Below, piece by piece: positions 51,155 through 59,375 of a DNA stretch of 64,000 nt. Made by a program: the position numbers and the translations under genes. The first letter of the stretch is position 1, and each line of letters begins with the position of its first letter. The stretch spans positions 1 to 64,000 of the forward strand of contig NZ_BAFX01000002.1 in the NCBI RefSeq assembly GCF_000308815.1, in the 5' to 3' direction. Source of the DNA: Nocardia concava NBRC 100430 (GTDB taxonomy: Bacteria; Actinomycetota; Actinomycetes; Mycobacteriales; Mycobacteriaceae). Under the pieces are notes generated by a model. It searched no databases. It saw only the letters and a program-made list of their open reading frames with translations, and was not told the DNA's origin.

Positions 51155-52174
51155 ATGGCTATCGACTACGTGGTGTGGGTCGCGCGTCTGGTGCTTGCCG
51201 TCGTCTTCGGGATCTCGGCGTGGGGGAAATTCGCCGATGGGTCCGGCACTCGGAAGGCGGTGGGGGAGTTCGGTATTCCACTGGCCTGGGTGCCCGCGGT
51301 GGCGTGGGGACTACCCGCGGTGGAGGCGGTGGTGGCGGCCGCGCTGTTGCCGCCGTGGACCGCGGCCGCGGCGGCGCTGGTCGCGATTCTGCTGCTGGGC
51401 ATGTTCACCGGGGCGGTGGTGCGGCTGCTGCGGCAAGGAAGGCGGCCGGCCTGTTCGTGTTTCGGGGCGGGCAGTGCCGCGCCGATCGGCCGGGGCACGG
51501 TGCTGCGCAATGTGATGCTGATCCTGCTGGCGGGTCTGACGGTCGTCGCGACGCTCGCGGATCCGCAGGTGCCGGGCGTGCTGCCGCTCGATCACGCGGT
51601 CGCCATGGCGGTGGCGGCGGGCTTCGGCGCGGTGCTGGTCTCGCTGTGGGGTGAGCTGCGGGCATTGCGGCGGCGGCTGGACGAGCAGGTGCTCTCGACC
51701 CTGGGTGCGGAGGGGCTGCCGCCGGGTGCGATCGCACCGGAATTCGAGGTCCTGAAGACCGCGGGCGGACGGACCGGTTTGGACGAATTGCTGTCGCCGG
51801 GAAAGTCATTGCTGCTGGTCTTCGTGCATCCCGGCTGCGAGATGTGCGCCGCGCTGGCCCGTGAGCTGCCGCGTTGGCAGGCCCGTTCGAGCGATGCGCT
51901 GACCATCGCGGTGCTGGGCAACGGCGATGTGGGCGAGCATGCGAAATGGGGCGAGGAGCAGGGGCTGGGTGAGATTCCGGTACTGGTCCAGCAGGGAAAC
52001 GAGGCGGCGCTGCGGTATCGGGTGCGCGGTACGCCGTCGGGGGTATTGATCAATGAGCAGGGCCGGGTGGCGGCTCCGGTGGCACGCGGAGCGATGGCGG
52101 TGCGGGACTTGATTGTTCAGGCGAAGCGGACCGGTAGGAAGTCGAAACCGGAAACAAACGGGGCGGTCCTCTAA
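51155..52174 (+). CDS. MauE-like membrane domain fused to a thioredoxin domain
   Basis: 339 residues from the ATG at 51155. The first 170 residues hold four membrane spans of the MauE/DoxX redox-associated type, including ACSCFGAGS (about 104-112) with the paired cysteines of that family. After a short coiled segment (LRALRRRLDEQVLSTLG) a TlpA/peroxiredoxin-like domain (about 195-325) carries the CxxC motif HPGCEMCAALARELP and RVRGTPSGVLINEQG with the cis-proline segment. This would be a membrane relay of electrons to an extracytoplasmic thioredoxin, like a reduced DsbD, with orientation unproven. No mau genes are near. Confidence 0.85.
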   Translation: MAIDYVVWVARLVLAVVFGISAWGKFADGSGTRKAVGEFGIPLAWVPAVAWGLPAVEAVVAAALLPPWTAAAAALVAILLLGMFTGAVVRLLRQGRRPACSCFGAGSAAPIGRGTVLRNVMLILLAGLTVVATLADPQVPGVLPLDHAVAMAVAAGFGAVLVSLWGELRALRRRLDEQVLSTLGAEGLPPGAIAPEFEVLKTAGGRTGLDELLSPGKSLLLVFVHPGCEMCAALARELPRWQARSSDALTIAVLGNGDVGEHAKWGEEQGLGEIPVLVQQGNEAALRYRVRGTPSGVLINEQGRVAAPVARGAMAVRDLIVQAKRTGRKSKPETNGAVL

Positions 52175-52278
52175 ACCTATTGGTAAGCAATCGAATTGGG
52201 CAATTCACTCGGTTTGTGAGCCTTACCATCGAAAGGCAGGTCCTGCCTCCCCCGATCGCTCCGCCGAAGGGAAAAATC

Positions 52279-52635
52279 ATGGCCTACTTCGCTTTTACCG
52301 ATTACTCCGGCAAGGAATTCGTCTTCGAGGTCAGGAATCAACAGCGCATCGAGGAAGCGCGCCGCATCCTGTCGGGCGAGGAGACGATGTCCACCCACGT
52401 GATGGGCAGGATTCGGAAGCAGAAGACGCCGTACAACCCGGGCTGGGATTTCCACCTCGACCCGGACACGATCACGTTCTTCACCGTGGCCATCGAAGTC
52501 TGCGACGCCAGCACCGAGTACGTCGAGGAACATCTCGACGAGGCGTGCGGCGCGTTCCTGCCCGGTTGCTTCTGGTGTCCGTGGTCGTCGCGGCTCACCC
52601 GCGAGCTGCAGCCGTCCGAAGTCGGGATGGGCTGA
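52279..52635 (+). CDS. BP74-related (calmodulin-binding protein BP74 N-domain-like) protein
   Basis: 118 residues from the ATG at 52279 (AAGGGA before it). Pattern AYFAFTDYSGKEFVFEV, RRILSGEE, HVMGRIRKQKTPYNPGWDFHLDPDTITFF, AIEVCDASTEYVEEHLDE, GAFLPGCFWCPWSSRL matches the family named after Dictyostelium BP74. Bacterial members are single domains of unknown function, cytoplasmic or exported without a classical signal; none is visible here. Its 104-base leader has an inverted repeat GGTAAG ... CTTACC (52182-52227). Confidence 0.8.
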   Translation: MAYFAFTDYSGKEFVFEVRNQQRIEEARRILSGEETMSTHVMGRIRKQKTPYNPGWDFHLDPDTITFFTVAIEVCDASTEYVEEHLDEACGAFLPGCFWCPWSSRLTRELQPSEVGMG

Positions 52636-52649
52636 GGTAATTGCGTGGT

Positions 52650-52677
52650 TGCGGCCGATACCCGGGTACCGGCCGCA
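52650..52677. repeat. 28-bp loopless palindrome between convergent genes
   Basis: TGCGGCCGATACCC next to GGGTACCGGCCGCA, one mismatch pair in 14. It lies between the ends of the BP74-like and Rieske genes. Unlike usual terminators it has no loop, so it may be a protein-binding site or a cruciform. Confidence 0.7.
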
Positions 52678-52686
52678 CTCGCGGCG

Positions 52687-54240
52687 TCAGACCAGTTTCT
52701 TCGAGCGCAGCTCGTGGCCCTTGGAGGTCTTGCACCGGCCCGACTCCAGATCCCACTGCCAGCCGTGCAGGTTGCAGGTGAGCGTATTGCCTTCCACCAC
52801 ACCGAATTTCGACAGGTCCGCCTTCAGGTGCGGGCAGCGGCGCTGGACTTCCCAGCCGTCGAGCTCGGTGGAGGCGGAATCGTCGTGCGCCTCGGCGAAC
52901 CAGCCGTCCGCGTAGGCGATGCGCTCATCGGTGAGGCACTTGAAGAAGGTGTAGAGGAATTCGTTGTAGCCGCCGATACGCCAGGTGGTGAAGCGCGTCG
53001 ACAGGAAGATGGTGTTCACCCAGTCCGGCTCGTCGTCGCGGAGCACGGTGCGCACCAGTTCCGGCGCGATGCGGAAGCCGTAGCGGTACTTGCCCTCTCC
53101 CTCGATGGGCGCGCGCACCACGCGCTTGGGGAAGTCGAGCACCACGGTCTCGTCGCCCATGACCAGGCCGACCGGGTAGCCGATGCCGTCGCAGATGAGG
53201 TCGCTCTGCGCCATGATCGGCTCGAACTTGGCCTTGAGCGCGGGCAGCAGCGGCTCGCCCTCGGCCGGGGCCCAGGTCGCCTTCTCGGCGGCCAGCACCG
53301 GGGCCATCCGCTGCGCCATGGCCTCGATATAGGCGGCCTTGTCGCCGTAGATGGTGTCCGGATCGACCGGGTGGGTGAGCGAATTCAGTTCCTTGCCACG
53401 CAGATCCGCGGTCGAGCCCGGGATCATGAGCAGCCCGCCCTCGTTGCCGTGGATCTTCATCTGATCCAGGAACACGATCTGGTCGGGGAAGATATTGCCC
53501 TCGTCGCCGTGATCGTCGTTGAGGTAGCGCAGCTCGTCGTCGAGGAAGACCGGCGGGCCGGCCGACGGCACCACCCAGGTGGCCCCGACCTGCTCGATGT
53601 AGGAGCGGCAGCGGTCCATGCCGCGCTGGCGCTTCTGCTTGCCGAAGTTGGCCTTGGTCTTGGTCGGGATGTCGTAGACCATCGGGTACCAGATGGCGCC
53701 CGAGTACTGCAGCAGGTGGATGTCCACATGCCCGAAGTTGTCGTGCAGCACATCCATGTCGACCGGGCGCGCGTCGTTCATGTTGAAGCACACGGTTTCC
53801 CCGTCGGACACGACCAGGGCGGAGTCGCCGATCGGGCCGTCGGCGGGGGCGCGCAACGCGATGATCATGATGTCCAGGTCGCCGCCCGGGCCGGTGATCG
53901 TGGTCTTGACCGAGTCCTCGGTCTCCACGAACTTGGTGAAGCCGAGTTTCTCCAGCTCCCGCTTGAGGTCCGGCACCGGGTAGTCGGGGAGCAGGACGGT
54001 GGCGTCCTTGTTCACCTTGTCGGCCAGGTGCTTGGCGTCCCAGTGGTCGCGGTGCAGATGCGAGACGTAGAGGAAATCGCAGTTGCCGAGCTCGTCCCAG
54101 TCCAGCTGGGTGTTGTCGGGGAAGGGGAACCACGAGGCGAAATACGCGGGGTTGACCCAGGGATCGCAGAGGATCGTCCCGGCCGCGGTTCGGATGTGGA
54201 ATCCGGCGTGTCCGACGCTGGTGATCTGCACGAGCTTCAT
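52687..54240 (-). CDS. Metallo-beta-lactamase fold / Rieske [2Fe-2S] protein
   Basis: 517 residues from the ATG at 54240 (GGGAGG directly before). N-terminal MBL fold: VSHLHRDHWD is the metal-binding HxHxDH; the domain runs to about 270. A middle region (about 300-420) contains a lipid-transfer-like segment. The C-terminal Rieske domain (about 455-510) has RCPHLKADLSKFG and TCNLHGWQWDLESGRC (Cys-x-His ... Cys-x2-His). The layout is that of CMP-N-acetylneuraminate hydroxylase-like proteins, though sialic acid genes are not visible; a hydroxylase with another substrate is likely. Confidence 0.88.
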   Translation of the reverse strand: MKLVQITSVGHAGFHIRTAAGTILCDPWVNPAYFASWFPFPDNTQLDWDELGNCDFLYVSHLHRDHWDAKHLADKVNKDATVLLPDYPVPDLKRELEKLGFTKFVETEDSVKTTITGPGGDLDIMIIALRAPADGPIGDSALVVSDGETVCFNMNDARPVDMDVLHDNFGHVDIHLLQYSGAIWYPMVYDIPTKTKANFGKQKRQRGMDRCRSYIEQVGATWVVPSAGPPVFLDDELRYLNDDHGDEGNIFPDQIVFLDQMKIHGNEGGLLMIPGSTADLRGKELNSLTHPVDPDTIYGDKAAYIEAMAQRMAPVLAAEKATWAPAEGEPLLPALKAKFEPIMAQSDLICDGIGYPVGLVMGDETVVLDFPKRVVRAPIEGEGKYRYGFRIAPELVRTVLRDDEPDWVNTIFLSTRFTTWRIGGYNEFLYTFFKCLTDERIAYADGWFAEAHDDSASTELDGWEVQRRCPHLKADLSKFGVVEGNTLTCNLHGWQWDLESGRCKTSKGHELRSKKLV

Positions 54241-54276
54241 TCCTCCCTGACCGTTACCAGCCACCCAGAGTACCGA

Positions 54277-55122
54277 CTAGCCCGAGACGTCGCCGATGCA
54301 GTAACCCTCGGAGCCCGACTTCAAGGTGTATATCTGCTTTGTCTGATTACCCGTTCCGGTGGTGACCGGCACCGACACGGTGATGTATCCGCCGCGCGGC
54401 CACTCGGACTTGATGGACTCGTCCACGAAGGTCTTTACCGTGCCCGGCTTCGACGGGTTCACCGCCAGCGGCACATTGGCCGGTTTCCCGGTTCCCTCCG
54501 GATCCCAGGTGCGGCCCGCGGCGCAGACCAGCGGGTACGCGTCCTCGCGGTCGGTGGGGTCCAGGGGCTTGCCGATCGCACGGGATAGGAAGCGTCGCAC
54601 CGTGTGTCGCGCGTCCGCGTCATTGAATCCGCCCTCGCCGCCGGTCGCGACGACGTGCGGGCAGGCGTATCCGGTCGCGATGTCCCGATCCTGTGCGGTC
54701 ACCGTGACCGCCGCGTTCTGCCAGACGGCGGCGCTGCCGTTGTGCGCGCCGGTCCCCGCGAGCGCGTCGAGAATGGGCTGCGGGTCGGCGTACATGCTGC
54801 GCACATTGCGCGGCGCCATGGTCCAGCACCGGTCCGCGATTTCGTCGAGCCCCCTGCCGCGCAGGTCGGCCGCCCACCGCGCGACGGCCACCGCGGCCTC
54901 GGGTTTGCCGGGCACCGCACCGACGCCATCGGTGGTCGCGGCCGTGGTTGTCTGCGTATCCGCGCTGGTCTCCGCCGGATTGCCGGAGTCGGCCTGCCAA
55001 TCGGTGCCCTCGATGCCGACCCTCGAATCGCAGCCCGCGCCCAGGCATGCCGCGCCGAATATCAGTGTCCCGAGCAGCCCCTTGCGGAGGTGTTCACGCA
55101 GCGCTGTCCGGTCGTTTTCCAC
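54277..55122 (-). CDS. Putative lipoprotein of unknown function
   Basis: 281 residues from a GTG. N-terminal basic helix and hydrophobic stretch end in the lipobox LGAGC (Cys31). A Thr/Ser/Ala linker (about 50-65) precedes a globular domain with four or five cysteines (DRCWTMAPRNVRSMYAD; GYACPHVV; YPLVCAAGRTWDPEG; GSEGYCIGDVSG), probably disulfide-bonded outside the membrane. I do not recognise the family. It is divergent from the acyltransferase gene. Confidence 0.8.
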   Translation of the reverse strand: MENDRTALREHLRKGLLGTLIFGAACLGAGCDSRVGIEGTDWQADSGNPAETSADTQTTTAATTDGVGAVPGKPEAAVAVARWAADLRGRGLDEIADRCWTMAPRNVRSMYADPQPILDALAGTGAHNGSAAVWQNAAVTVTAQDRDIATGYACPHVVATGGEGGFNDADARHTVRRFLSRAIGKPLDPTDREDAYPLVCAAGRTWDPEGTGKPANVPLAVNPSKPGTVKTFVDESIKSEWPRGGYITVSVPVTTGTGNQTKQIYTLKSGSEGYCIGDVSG

Positions 55123-55221
55123 TCCTGCGAACCTCTTTCAGTGTCTGTAAGTCACATCAATTCGAAAGGTGTTGCCTGGATCACTGGATGCCGCGCGGGC
55201 AGCGACTACGCTAGCGGACTT

Positions 55222-55968
55222 GTGGAACCCGTCTACTACCCCGTCATCGGGCTGGCCCGCACGATTTTCGCGCTGCAGGGCCTGAAGTTCACCGTCAAGG
55301 GTGACGAAAACATTCCGGCGACCGGTGGTGCGGTGATCGCGATCAACCACACCGGTTATATGGACTTCACCTACGCGGGTCTGCCCGCGCGCACCACGAA
55401 GCGCTACATCCGCTTCATGGCCAAGAAGGAAGTCTTCGACAACTCCATCTCCGGCCCGATCATGCGCGCGCTCAAGCACATTCCGGTCGACCGGTCCGCG
55501 GGCGCCGAGTCCTACCACGAGGCCGTCAAGCGCCTGAAGGCCGGCGAACTGGTCGGCGTCTACCCCGAGGCCACCATCAGCCGCAGCTTCGAACTCAAAG
55601 AATTCAAATCCGGCGCCGCCCGCATGGCCATCGAGGCGAACGTCCCCATCATCCCCATCGTCATCTGGGGCGCCCAGCGCGTCTGGACCAAGGGCTTCCC
55701 GAAACGCCTGGGCCGCACCAACACCCCCATCTCCATGGCCGTAGGCGAGCCCATCGCCCCCTACGAACCCGCCTCCGCCCTCACCGCCCAACTCCACAAA
55801 ACCATGGAATCCATGCTCCTGGACCTCCAAAAGGACTACCCCCACGAGCCCGGCGCCTACTGGGTCCCCGCCCGCCTAGGCGGCAGCGCCCCCACCCTCG
55901 AGGAAGCCAACGCCATGGACGCCGCCGAAGCCGCCGAAAAGGCCGCCCGCCGCACCCAGCCCGAATAA
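55222..55968 (+). CDS. 1-acyl-sn-glycerol-3-phosphate acyltransferase (PlsC family)
   Basis: 248 residues from the GTG at 55222; TACGCT nine bases before may be a leaderless -10. Acyltransferase motifs: INHTGYMDF (HX4D), RHIPVDR-like HIPVDRSAG, VYPEATIS (EGT-type block III), PIIPIVIWG (block IV). It adds an acyl chain to lysophosphatidate. The last third (about 55560-55960) has nearly all codons ending in C on the plus strand, more extreme than its neighbours. A hairpin follows the stop. Confidence 0.9.
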   Translation: MEPVYYPVIGLARTIFALQGLKFTVKGDENIPATGGAVIAINHTGYMDFTYAGLPARTTKRYIRFMAKKEVFDNSISGPIMRALKHIPVDRSAGAESYHEAVKRLKAGELVGVYPEATISRSFELKEFKSGAARMAIEANVPIIPIVIWGAQRVWTKGFPKRLGRTNTPISMAVGEPIAPYEPASALTAQLHKTMESMLLDLQKDYPHEPGAYWVPARLGGSAPTLEEANAMDAAEAAEKAARRTQPE

Positions 55969-55976
55969 CGTCCGAA

Positions 55977-56012
55977 ACGGCCTGCCCGGGGAGGAGCCCC
56001 GGGTCAGGCCGT
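55977..56012. terminator. Hairpin after the acyltransferase gene
   Basis: ACGGCCTG-CCCGGGG, loop AGGAG, CCCCGGG-T-CAGGCCGT: fifteen pairs with one bulged T, nine bases after the stop. It is six bases from the end of the convergent small gene and may serve both. Confidence 0.8.
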
Positions 56013-56017
56013 TCGGT

Positions 56018-56299
56018 TCATATGGGTCGCGCCGTCCTCGTGATACGTCCAATCGCGTCATACTTCTCGAAATAGCTTGTGTCGTCCGAACTTCCCCGCC
56101 GAAGGTGAGCAATGAGAAACCGCTCTCCGTTCGACAACCTGATCCCCCGATCGTTCGCCCCCTCGATCCGGCATTCGACAGCCGCCCGACCGGTGATCCG
56201 AAACCACACCACCGCACCAGGTCTGGCCCACAACGGCAGTTTCCTTCCCTCGCGATCCCGCCTCGAAAACTCCTCGGGAGCGATATACGGATTGGTCAT
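56018..56299 (-). CDS. Small hypothetical protein
   Basis: 93 residues. A basic N-terminus (EEFSRRDREGRKLPLWARP) leads into a small beta-type domain (GAVVWFRITGRAAVECRIEGANDRGIRLSNGERFLIAHLRRG). No membrane span. Not recognised; a small barrel (Tudor/SH3-like) is imaginable from the strand spacing but unproven. It is divergent from the HTH-regulator gene, with 125 bases between them containing inverted repeats. Base composition here begins to fall below that of the region before. Confidence 0.6.
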   Translation of the reverse strand: MTNPYIAPEEFSRRDREGRKLPLWARPGAVVWFRITGRAAVECRIEGANDRGIRLSNGERFLIAHLRRGSSDDTSYFEKYDAIGRITRTARPI

Positions 56300-56342
56300 G
56301 CCCTCAATTAACTCGAAGCGTGGATCCGATTTCGATTACAGC

Positions 56343-56384
56343 GTGGTGATACCACCTGCCGCCCTGCCGATCTCATGGTGAGAT
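56343..56384. promoter_or_regulatory. Candidate operator repeats before the HTH regulator
   Basis: GTGGT-GAT-ACCAC (56343-56355) and ATCTCA-TGG-TGAGAT (56370-56384), two perfect inverted repeats 14 bases apart, in the divergent gap. They could bind the HTH protein encoded downstream. Confidence 0.45.
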
Positions 56385-56424
56385 TGGCGTACGTGGAGTG
56401 CTGGGCCAAACCGGGGAGGGGCCG

Positions 56425-57252
56425 ATGCGAGGAGAATCCTTCGCTCCGATAGTTGTTCCCGCGCAGGTCTGGAATCAGGACGTGGTTCAAGTCGCGCTCC
56501 GGGAGCGAGACGTCGCGACCCTGCTCACGCTCGTCCAGAGACACACCGGCGCAAGTCAGCAGCGGCTCGCCACTGCCCTGGACATATCGCAGGGGCGGGT
56601 GAACGAGCTGATCAACCGAAAGCGGATGGTCAGTGCCCTGGGCACGTTCGAACGGCTGGCGGACGGCCTGAACATGCCCGACCATGCGCGGATGAGTCTC
56701 GGTCTCGCACCTGCCGCCTATGTTCGGATGGCTCTGGACAATCTGAGCGAGATCGGTTGGACATACCCGTCACAGGCCGAGGCGGCCAACGAGATTCGTA
56801 CTCGCGCCTCCGGTTCGGACGCCATCGACGTGATGGCGGTGCGGGGCCTGGGCCTGCTCGGCCTCAATGATTCGCTTTTGCGCGATGCGCTCCCAGCCGA
56901 GGCGTCTATTCGGGTCTTGCTTCTGAACCCGGACTCCGAATCGGCTGCACGGCGAGCCGAGGAGATCGGCGAGTCGGTCGAGTCCTTCGCGGCGGGAATT
57001 CGGCTCGCGATCGCTCGCATCAAGGAACTCTCCATGAGCGGCAGTCGAATCGAGCTCTACTCGTACGACCATGTGCCGGTGTGGCGAATCATCAAGGTCG
57101 ATGACGTCTTGTTCGTATCCGCATTCACCAGTGTCCATGAGGGACACACGTCACCGACTCATCGAATCGAACCCAATCACCGTGGTGTACTGCACCACGC
57201 GTTCGTTCGTACGTTGAAACAGGCTGTCGCCAGCGCAGACCGAATCATCTAG
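56425..57252 (+). CDS. XRE-type HTH regulator with PLD-like (DUF5919-type) sensor domain
   Basis: 275 residues from the ATG at 56425 (GGAGGGG before it); ATG 56398 is possible. HTH at about 33-80: LLTLVQRHTGASQQRLATALDISQGRVNELINRKR. After a linker the C-terminal domain (about 160-275) has the strands IRVLLLNPDSESAARRAEE and IELYSYDHVPVWRIIKVDDVLFVSAF, a pattern I associate with DUF5919, related to phospholipase-D-like folds. This suggests a ligand-sensing repressor. The CYTH gene starts 16 bases later, so the two form an operon. The GC content is lower than in the core region. Confidence 0.78.
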   Translation: MRGESFAPIVVPAQVWNQDVVQVALRERDVATLLTLVQRHTGASQQRLATALDISQGRVNELINRKRMVSALGTFERLADGLNMPDHARMSLGLAPAAYVRMALDNLSEIGWTYPSQAEAANEIRTRASGSDAIDVMAVRGLGLLGLNDSLLRDALPAEASIRVLLLNPDSESAARRAEEIGESVESFAAGIRLAIARIKELSMSGSRIELYSYDHVPVWRIIKVDDVLFVSAFTSVHEGHTSPTHRIEPNHRGVLHHAFVRTLKQAVASADRII

Positions 57253-57268
57253 CCAATTTGGAGTGGCA

Positions 57269-57835
57269 GTGATCGAAGCGGAGTACAAGGCTCGCCTCAC
57301 CGATCCGGACTCGGTCCGAGAGAGGCTGAAGGCGTATTCCGAAGCTGACCACGTCGTTTACAACGACACCTATTTCGATGACAGCGCTGGCGCACTCACC
57401 TCCGCGGATCGTGAGCTCCGCCTGCGAACGATCAACAGCGCCGACGGATCCGCCCGCACCTTCCTCACGTTCAAGGATGCGGCAGTCGACGCTGCGACGG
57501 GATCGAAGCCCGAGTACGAGACGACCGTTGGTGACCGCACGACGATGGCGGAGATCGTTGAGCGGCTGGGCTACCGACCGCGTCTCTCCTTCACGAAGCG
57601 GTGTGAGAACCACCGTTTCGAGGCGGTCGGCCGCGACATGCTCGCCACCATCGTCACCGTTCCCGAAATCGACGGAACATTCCTGGAGCTCGAGACCATG
57701 GCCGAGGCCGAGGGGGACCTGGATACCGCGCTCTCGGACCTGCGTTCAGTGCTGGCGGAGCTCGGCGTTTCGTCCGACCAGCTGACGACTGAGCTCTACA
57801 CCGATGCGGTAGCCCGGAAGCGCAAAGCTGAATAA
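57269..57835 (+). CDS. CYTH-domain protein (class IV adenylate cyclase-like)
   Basis: 188 residues from the GTG at 57269 (GGAG before it; gives the usual start MIEAEYKARL). The ExExK motif is EAEYK (residues 3-7). Basic/acidic pairs follow (DRELRLRT, FLTFKDAA, EYETTV, SFTKRCENHRF, FLELETM) as in the triphosphate tunnel enzymes. CyaB makes cyclic AMP; others hydrolyse thiamine triphosphate or tripolyphosphate. Co-transcription with a sensor-type regulator suggests nucleotide or polyphosphate signalling, not proven. Confidence 0.85.
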   Translation: MIEAEYKARLTDPDSVRERLKAYSEADHVVYNDTYFDDSAGALTSADRELRLRTINSADGSARTFLTFKDAAVDAATGSKPEYETTVGDRTTMAEIVERLGYRPRLSFTKRCENHRFEAVGRDMLATIVTVPEIDGTFLELETMAEAEGDLDTALSDLRSVLAELGVSSDQLTTELYTDAVARKRKAE

Positions 57836-58020
57836 CCCTGCGGCGCAGGCAGAGCGAGGCCAATCGGCCCCGATCGCTCACCGGGTCGTGTGTCAGTGAT
57901 CGTGTCAGGTTGGCATCAGGGCGGTGTCAAGCGGGCGGGACAAAGTATGTCCATCGAACAAGACAGGCCCGGTTCACCGGATCCGGGCCACTGCCACAAC
58001 AGCTTTCGAAGGAGCATCCC

Positions 58021-58437
58021 ATGTCCGCCACCGCCACCCTGAACCTGACCGCCGACGACAAGGCCACCATCCGTTCCGCCGCCTACGGCGCGGTCTCGCT
58101 GGTCTCCGCCGCAGCCGACAAGCCGCACAAGGCCTCCACCGCCGGCTCGATCGCCCTGCTCTCGGCCACCGGCCCCATCGGCCACGTCCTGAACGCGAAG
58201 TCCAAGGACATCCACCTCAGCGGCAAGAACGTCGCTCAGCTCGCCGACCAGGTCCTTCCCGCCCTGACGGCCGCGGTGACCGTACTCGAGCAGCAGGACC
58301 CCGCCGAGGCCGACAACTTCCGCACCACCGTCCTGGTAGCCCTCGAGGCCGCCGCCTCCACCGGCCGCAACGGCCAGCCCGGCCCCGTCGTTGCCGAAAT
58401 GACCCGCAAGGTCACCGCCGCGATGCACGCCGCCTGA
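58021..58437 (+). CDS. Hypothetical helical protein
   Basis: 138 residues from the ATG at 58021 (AAGGAG seven bases before). Thr/Ala-rich helices: MSATATLNLTADDKATIRSAAYGAVSLVSAAADKPHKAS, then SIALLSATGPIGHVLN, and a C-terminal helical stretch with no cysteine. No signal peptide or long membrane span. Not recognised; the strong ribosome site and C-ending codons suggest good expression. A hairpin follows the stop. Confidence 0.72.
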   Translation: MSATATLNLTADDKATIRSAAYGAVSLVSAAADKPHKASTAGSIALLSATGPIGHVLNAKSKDIHLSGKNVAQLADQVLPALTAAVTVLEQQDPAEADNFRTTVLVALEAAASTGRNGQPGPVVAEMTRKVTAAMHAA

Positions 58438-58473
58438 TCCCCGAGTTCCCCTCGGCCCGTCCATAACTGGAGA

Positions 58474-58504
58474 GACCGCGCTGACCGATCCGGTCAGCGC
58501 GGTC
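58474..58504 (+). terminator. Hairpin after the hypothetical gene at 58021
   Basis: GACCGCGCTGACCG, loop ATC, CGGTCAGCGCGGTC: fourteen perfect pairs, 36 bases after the stop, no T run. Confidence 0.75.
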
Positions 58505-58684
58505 AGGTGCGTTCGGACCTGTTTCCCTGGAGCCGTACCCACTCCGTATCGTCGAGTCCTACGCTTGTCCGAGTCGGTTGACCGGGATTGGCTTGTCTGC
58601 CAGAGGATCCGGCATCGCTTGAAGTAGTCGGCTCACCACGAAACGCCGCTGCCGCGCACGGCTCACGATGGACAAGGAAACTCC

Positions 58685-59353
58685 ATGAAGCTTCTCCTCA
58701 CCTCTGGTGGTGTCAGCAATCAGAGCATCCGCGACGCACTGGTCGACATGTTGGGCAAGCCCATCAGTGAGGCCACCGCCTTGTGTATCCCCACCGCCAT
58801 GTACGGCGGCATGCCCGGGACCGCCGTACTGACATGGCGGCAGATCGCCGGGCAGAGCCGCAACCCCATGGTCGAACTTGGGTGGAAGTCGGTAGGGATG
58901 CTGGAGTTGACGGCGTTGCCCAGCATCGCCGCCGAGAACTGGGTTCCTCTGGTCCGGGAGACCGACGCTCTGCTGATGTGTGGTGGCGACGTCCTGTATC
59001 TGCACCACTGGATGCGCGCATCCGGCCTGGTGGATCTGTTCCCATCGCTGAGCCGGACGGTCTATGTGGGACTCAGTGCCGGCAGCATGGTGATGGCGCC
59101 GCACGTCGGGGAGGAGTTCGTCGGCTGGAAGCCGCCCGCGGGCGGCGACCGCACACTGGGCATGGTCGGATTCTCGATCTTCCCGCACCTGGACAACGTG
59201 ATGTGTCCGGAGAACACCATGGCCGACGCCGAGAACTGGGCCGCCCGCATGTCGGTACCGGGCTACGCGGTCGATGACCAGACAGCCATCAGAGTGGTGG
59301 ATGGCGTCGTGGAGGTCGTCTCCGAAGGGCACTGGAAGCTCTTCGACCGCTAG
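58685..59353 (+). CDS. Peptidase E-like protein (S51 family)
   Basis: 222 residues; CAAGGAAAC precedes the ATG. MKLLLTSGGVSNQSIRDAL begins the flavodoxin-like fold, then LLMCGGDVLYL and VGLSAGSMVMAP with the catalytic nucleophile Ser in GLSAGS, and a later SIFPHLDN with the probable catalytic His. S51 peptidases cleave N-terminal aspartyl dipeptides or process cyanophycin. The 180 bases upstream hold nothing that I can identify. Confidence 0.88.
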   Translation: MKLLLTSGGVSNQSIRDALVDMLGKPISEATALCIPTAMYGGMPGTAVLTWRQIAGQSRNPMVELGWKSVGMLELTALPSIAAENWVPLVRETDALLMCGGDVLYLHHWMRASGLVDLFPSLSRTVYVGLSAGSMVMAPHVGEEFVGWKPPAGGDRTLGMVGFSIFPHLDNVMCPENTMADAENWAARMSVPGYAVDDQTAIRVVDGVVEVVSEGHWKLFDR

Positions 59354-59375
59354 GCAGATTACTGGTTTCGGCCGA

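Noticed and set aside
52182..52227. GGTAAG ... CTTACC arrangement before the BP74-like gene as a riboswitch
   Set aside because: Only short paired arms and no match to a riboswitch consensus that I know; kept as a note in the gene entry.
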